From an uncultured Collinsella sp. (GTDB lineage Bacteria > Actinomycetota > Coriobacteriia > Coriobacteriales > Coriobacteriaceae): a stretch of 9,187 nt of DNA. The position numbers and the translations under genes are program-made. Position 1 is the stretch's first letter. Each line of letters starts with the position of its first letter. The notes under the pieces are model-generated. The model saw nothing but the letters and a program-made list of their open reading frames with translations. It made no database searches and was not told where the DNA came from. The stretch is taken from positions 1-9,187 of the forward strand of contig CAKUHA010000033.1 of NCBI GenBank assembly GCA_934655755.1, read 5' to 3'. Shown here in pieces: positions 6,937 to 9,187 of the stretch.

Positions 6937-7971
6937 ATGCCCCATACTGCCACCGATAGTACTGTCCTGCTGGGCCACGGCTCCGGCGGGCAGATGATGA
7001 AACGCATTATCGACGAGGTCTTCCTGGATGCCTTTGGGTCGCCCGAGCTGCTTGCGGGCAACGACGCCGGCGTCGCCGCGCTGCCCGCAAGCGGGCACAT
7101 CGCCATGTCGACCGACAGCTTTGTGGTGACGCCGCAGTTTTTCCCCGGCGGCAACATCGGCAGGCTCGCCGTGTGCGGAACCGTCAACGACGTCGCGACC
7201 TCGGGCGCCAACGTGCGCTACCTGTCATGCGGCTTCATCCTCGAAGAAGGTTATCCCATGGACAAGCTGCGCCAGATTGTGCAGACCATGGCCGAGACGG
7301 CGCGCGAGGCAGGCGTGGCGATCATCACCGGCGACACCAAGGTGGTCGAGCGCGGCGGGGCAGACGGCGTCTACATCAATACCGCCGGCGTGGGCGAGGT
7401 GCCTGCGGGCGTGGCGCTCAGCGGTGCAAACTGCCAGCCCGGCGATGTCATCCTGGTCTCGGGCACGCTGGGCGACCACGGCATCGCCATCATGAGCCAG
7501 CGCGAGGGCCTGGCGTTTTCGAGCAGCATCGAGAGCGACGCCGCGCCGCTCAACCGCCTGATTGCCGACGTGCTGGCCGCCGCGCCCGACACGCGGTGCT
7601 TCCGCGACCCCACGCGTGGCGGCCTGGCATCCACGCTCAACGAGTTTGCGCAGGCCAGCGGCGTTGCCATGGAAATTGACGAGGACGCCGTACCCGTGCG
7701 CCCTGACGTGCAGGCCGCCTGCGAGATGCTCGGCTACGACGTGTTGCAGGTGGCAAACGAGGGCAAGATGGTCGCCGTGGTGCCCGCCGAGCAGGCCGAC
7801 GCGGCGCTGGCGGCCATGCGTGCCGCCCGCTACGGCGAGAACGCCGCCATCATCGGGCGCGTGCTACCGGTCGCCGAAGGCGCTCGTCCCGCCGTGCGTG
7901 TGCGCACCGGATGGGGCTCGACCCGTATCCTCGATATGCTCGTGGGGGAACAGCTGCCGAGGATTTGCTAA
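6937..7971 (+). CDS. hypE: Carbamoyl-dehydrating protein HypE
   Basis: HypE accepts the carbamoyl group from HypF on its C-terminal cysteine and dehydrates it with ATP to a thiocyanate, then passes cyanide to HypC-HypD. It belongs to the PurM/SelD-like ATP-binding superfamily. The 344-residue protein ends in the signature PRIC, with Cys344 as the carrier residue. Other family motifs are LLGHGSGG (11-18), STDSFVVTPQFFPGGNIG (58-75), GTVNDVA (81-87), ITGDTKVVERG (130-140), RDPTRGGLAST (223-233) and VANEGK (272-277). I chose the ATG at 6937 with GGAG 8 bases upstream. The frame is open for 59 codons further into hypD but that part is not family sequence. The gap to hypD is 29 bases, consistent with one hypC-D-E transcript. 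Confidence 0.97.
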   Translation: MPHTATDSTVLLGHGSGGQMMKRIIDEVFLDAFGSPELLAGNDAGVAALPASGHIAMSTDSFVVTPQFFPGGNIGRLAVCGTVNDVATSGANVRYLSCGFILEEGYPMDKLRQIVQTMAETAREAGVAIITGDTKVVERGGADGVYINTAGVGEVPAGVALSGANCQPGDVILVSGTLGDHGIAIMSQREGLAFSSSIESDAAPLNRLIADVLAAAPDTRCFRDPTRGGLASTLNEFAQASGVAMEIDEDAVPVRPDVQAACEMLGYDVLQVANEGKMVAVVPAEQADAALAAMRAARYGENAAIIGRVLPVAEGARPAVRVRTGWGSTRILDMLVGEQLPRIC

Positions 7972-8097
7972 CGGCAAAGGCCTGCAGTCGCCGCAGTGTA
8001 GCTCGAGGCTGTTACAGAGATTCAGATTCCAAACATGCCTGAAGCGCAAGGCCAGTATCATGGGGAGCGTTTTGCAACTTAAACGGCAGGAGCACCC

Positions 8098-8766
8098 ATG
8101 GCAGCAGCTTATTCCCATGTGATCTTTGATCTGGACGGCACCATCCTCAACACGCTCGAGGACCTGGCAGCAGCCGGCAACCATACCTGCGAGATGCACG
8201 GCTGGCCCACGTTTGCCGTAGACGAATACCGCTACAAGGTGGGAAACGGCATGCTCAAGCTGGTCGAGCGCTTTATGCCCGCCGAGTATGCGGGCGACGG
8301 TCGCATGTTTGAGCAGACGCTCGCCGAGTTTAGGGCATATTACGGCGAGCACAAGGAGGACCACACCGCCCCCTATGCCGGCACGATCGAGATGCTCGAC
8401 CGCCTGCTCGCCGCGGGCGTTCAGCTTGCCGTGCTCACCAACAAGGACCATATTTCGGCCGCGCCGCTTATCGAGAAGTACTTTGGCACCGATCGCTTTG
8501 CGCTGGTGCAGGGCCGCGTGGACGCGTTTCCGCCCAAGCCCGAAGCACCCGTCACGCTGCATGTGATGGAGGAGCTGGGCGCGGACCCGGCAACCACGCT
8601 CTATGTGGGCGATTCGAATGTCGATGTTTTGACCGGCCACAACGCCGGCCTTAAGAGCGCCGGCGTCACCTGGGGCTTCCGCGGTCGCGCAGAACTCGAA
8701 GCCGCCGGCGCCGACTACGTGGTGGACACTCAGGACGAGCTTGCCGCGCTAATTCTGGGCGAGTAA
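8098..8766 (+). CDS. HAD-family hydrolase, phosphoglycolate phosphatase-like
   Basis: Cytoplasmic haloacid-dehalogenase-superfamily phosphatase, subfamily IA, 222 residues as usual for this group. Motif I is FDLDGT with nucleophile Asp11 and acid/base Asp13. Motif II is LTNK with Thr114. Motif III Lys147 lies in FPPKPEAP, and motif IV is GDSNVD with Asp172 and Asp176. The helical cap lies at about residues 18-90. The closest well-known relatives are Gph-type phosphoglycolate phosphatases, but substrates in this family cannot be read from sequence, so I give no symbol. Pyrophosphatase (PpaX) or another sugar-phosphate substrate is possible. The ATG at 8098 has AGGAG 5 bases upstream. The 126-base gap from hypE, with a possible TATCAT -10 at 8056, suggests separate transcription; a link to hydrogenase maturation is not indicated. 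Confidence 0.92.
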   Translation: MAAAYSHVIFDLDGTILNTLEDLAAAGNHTCEMHGWPTFAVDEYRYKVGNGMLKLVERFMPAEYAGDGRMFEQTLAEFRAYYGEHKEDHTAPYAGTIEMLDRLLAAGVQLAVLTNKDHISAAPLIEKYFGTDRFALVQGRVDAFPPKPEAPVTLHVMEELGADPATTLYVGDSNVDVLTGHNAGLKSAGVTWGFRGRAELEAAGADYVVDTQDELAALILGE

Positions 8767-8788
8767 CGGAGCCGCTGCCCTACGCAGC

Positions 8789-8806
8789 CACGGCGGTTTT
8801 GCCGTG
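8789..8806. terminator. Hairpin after the HAD phosphatase gene, possible weak terminator
   Basis: CACGGC and GCCGTG form a 6-bp stem around the loop GGTTTT, 23 bases after the stop codon. There is no T-run after it on either strand, so it is a poor intrinsic terminator. Its loop and flanks (GCGGTTTTGC) resemble the hairpin at 1882-1900, which also follows a gene end. Confidence 0.3.
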
Positions 8807-8807
8807 C

Positions 8808-9060
8808 GGAAAGTGTGTCCCGTTTTGACGCCTCAAACTGGGATGTGCTTTCCGGTTGAGCCCCGTCGGGGAAACGGCATCCCGTTTCGAGGCAGAATTC
8901 CGGGTCGCACTTTCCACAACCCACCCCATCCGGAAAATGGGTGGCCCGGTTTTTGGCCAAAAACCGGGCCACATTTTCCCGAGCTCCCGCGATGCACCAA
9001 TCTCCCAAGGAGTGTCCCCAACTGCCGGCAGAAAAGGAACGTCCCCATCTGCCACTTTCC
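8808..9060. repeat. Block of related palindromic intergenic repeats
   Basis: This is most of the 381-base gene-free gap 8767-9147. A unit beginning GGAAAGTGTGTCCCG (8808-8853, plus) has an inverted relative at 8870-8915 matching at 32 of 46 positions. A second head-to-head pair follows at 8932-8956 and 8957-8979 and shares GGAAA.TG.G.CCCG.TTTT. These two arms form a perfect 30-bp palindrome at 8942-8971. Then come two direct 20-mers at 9007-9026 and 9034-9053, and the block closes with ACTTTCC (9054-9060), the inverse of its opening GGAAAGT. Several overlapping open frames cross the block on both strands. None has a credible start or family signature, and I treat them as chance. I see nothing definite in the remainder, 9061-9147. 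Confidence 0.85.
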
Positions 9061-9147
9061 AACAACGACAACACAGCAGGTAGAGAAAAGGTCAGCGAAA
9101 ACCCGCCTACTCGTTGGGTGTTCCTATAGTTTTGTCAACCGCCGGGG

Positions 9148-9187
9148 CTACTCCCGGTAGGGCACCCGGTCGCGCATCACGGCGTAT
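9148..9187 (-). CDS. C-terminal end of a probable IS110-type transposase (cut by window edge)
   Basis: Only the last 12 codons lie in the window: the minus strand reads YAVMRDRVPYRE and then TAG (9148-9150). This resembles the end of IS110/IS116/IS902-family transposases, which commonly finish in a helix followed by a segment like LRDGTPYRE. The bases just past the stop (GGTTGACAAAACTATAGGA, minus strand) also look like what I remember from the downstream ends of such elements. IS110 elements lack clear terminal inverted repeats, and none is seen. The evidence is short, so the assignment is tentative; it could be another protein with a chance match. Confidence 0.45.
   Translation of the reverse strand, partial: YAVMRDRVPYRE

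Noticed and set aside
8808..9060. A CRISPR array
   Set aside because: The repeats are inverted, diverged and irregularly spaced, with no constant direct repeat and spacer pattern and no cas genes nearby.
8804..9160. Several overlapping reading frames of 60-118 codons on both strands
   Set aside because: They are translations of the palindromic repeats (rich in Pro, Gly, Arg and Trp), lack plausible starts and mirror each other on the two strands, as expected from inverted repeats.

Overview
The window most likely comes from a high-GC gut actinobacterium of the Coriobacteriia, with Collinsella the best guess. This rests on base composition, the gene set (a GHKL/AgrC-type kinase, NikR and a hypF-C-D-E block) and GGGAC-type intergenic repeats as I remember them. 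No marker gene here settles the taxon.

Layout, left to right. The window opens inside a membrane GHKL-type sensor kinase (3-758, +) whose N-terminus lies outside. A minus-strand gene (822-1397) encodes a small protein that resembles a decayed uracil-DNA-glycosylase fold. It is divergent from a canonical thioredoxin (1534-1854, +). A 221-base gap (1855-2075) holds a bare hairpin, a strong intrinsic terminator and a candidate promoter. Then comes a two-gene unit: an 82-residue His-containing helical protein (2076-2324) and NikR (2326-2832), the nickel-dependent repressor, here with a His/Cys-rich N-terminal tail.

The core of the window is a [NiFe]-hydrogenase maturation block on the plus strand: hypF (2949-5402), hypC (5535-5795), hypD (5795-6907) and hypE (6937-7971). 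HypF makes the carbamoyl group and loads it on the C-terminal Cys of HypE. HypE dehydrates it to a thiocyanate. The HypC-HypD complex receives the cyanide on iron and delivers Fe(CN)2CO to the hydrogenase large subunit. Together with NikR this indicates nickel-controlled hydrogenase metabolism. The nickel-insertion genes hypA and hypB and the hydrogenase structural genes are not in the window. A HAD-family phosphatase of the phosphoglycolate phosphatase type (8098-8766) follows.

The non-coding DNA is the most unusual part. An 80-bp element just before hypF can fold as one long hairpin or as two hairpins with complementary loops. Downstream of the phosphatase, 8808-9060 is a block of related palindromic repeats, including a perfect 30-bp palindrome and two direct 20-mers. 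At the right edge, a short minus-strand reading frame ends in residues that resemble the C-terminus of an IS110-type transposase, so an insertion sequence probably begins there. I see no wholly new multi-gene system. The best leads are the repeat family, the NikR tail with its small partner gene, and the glycosylase-like protein.
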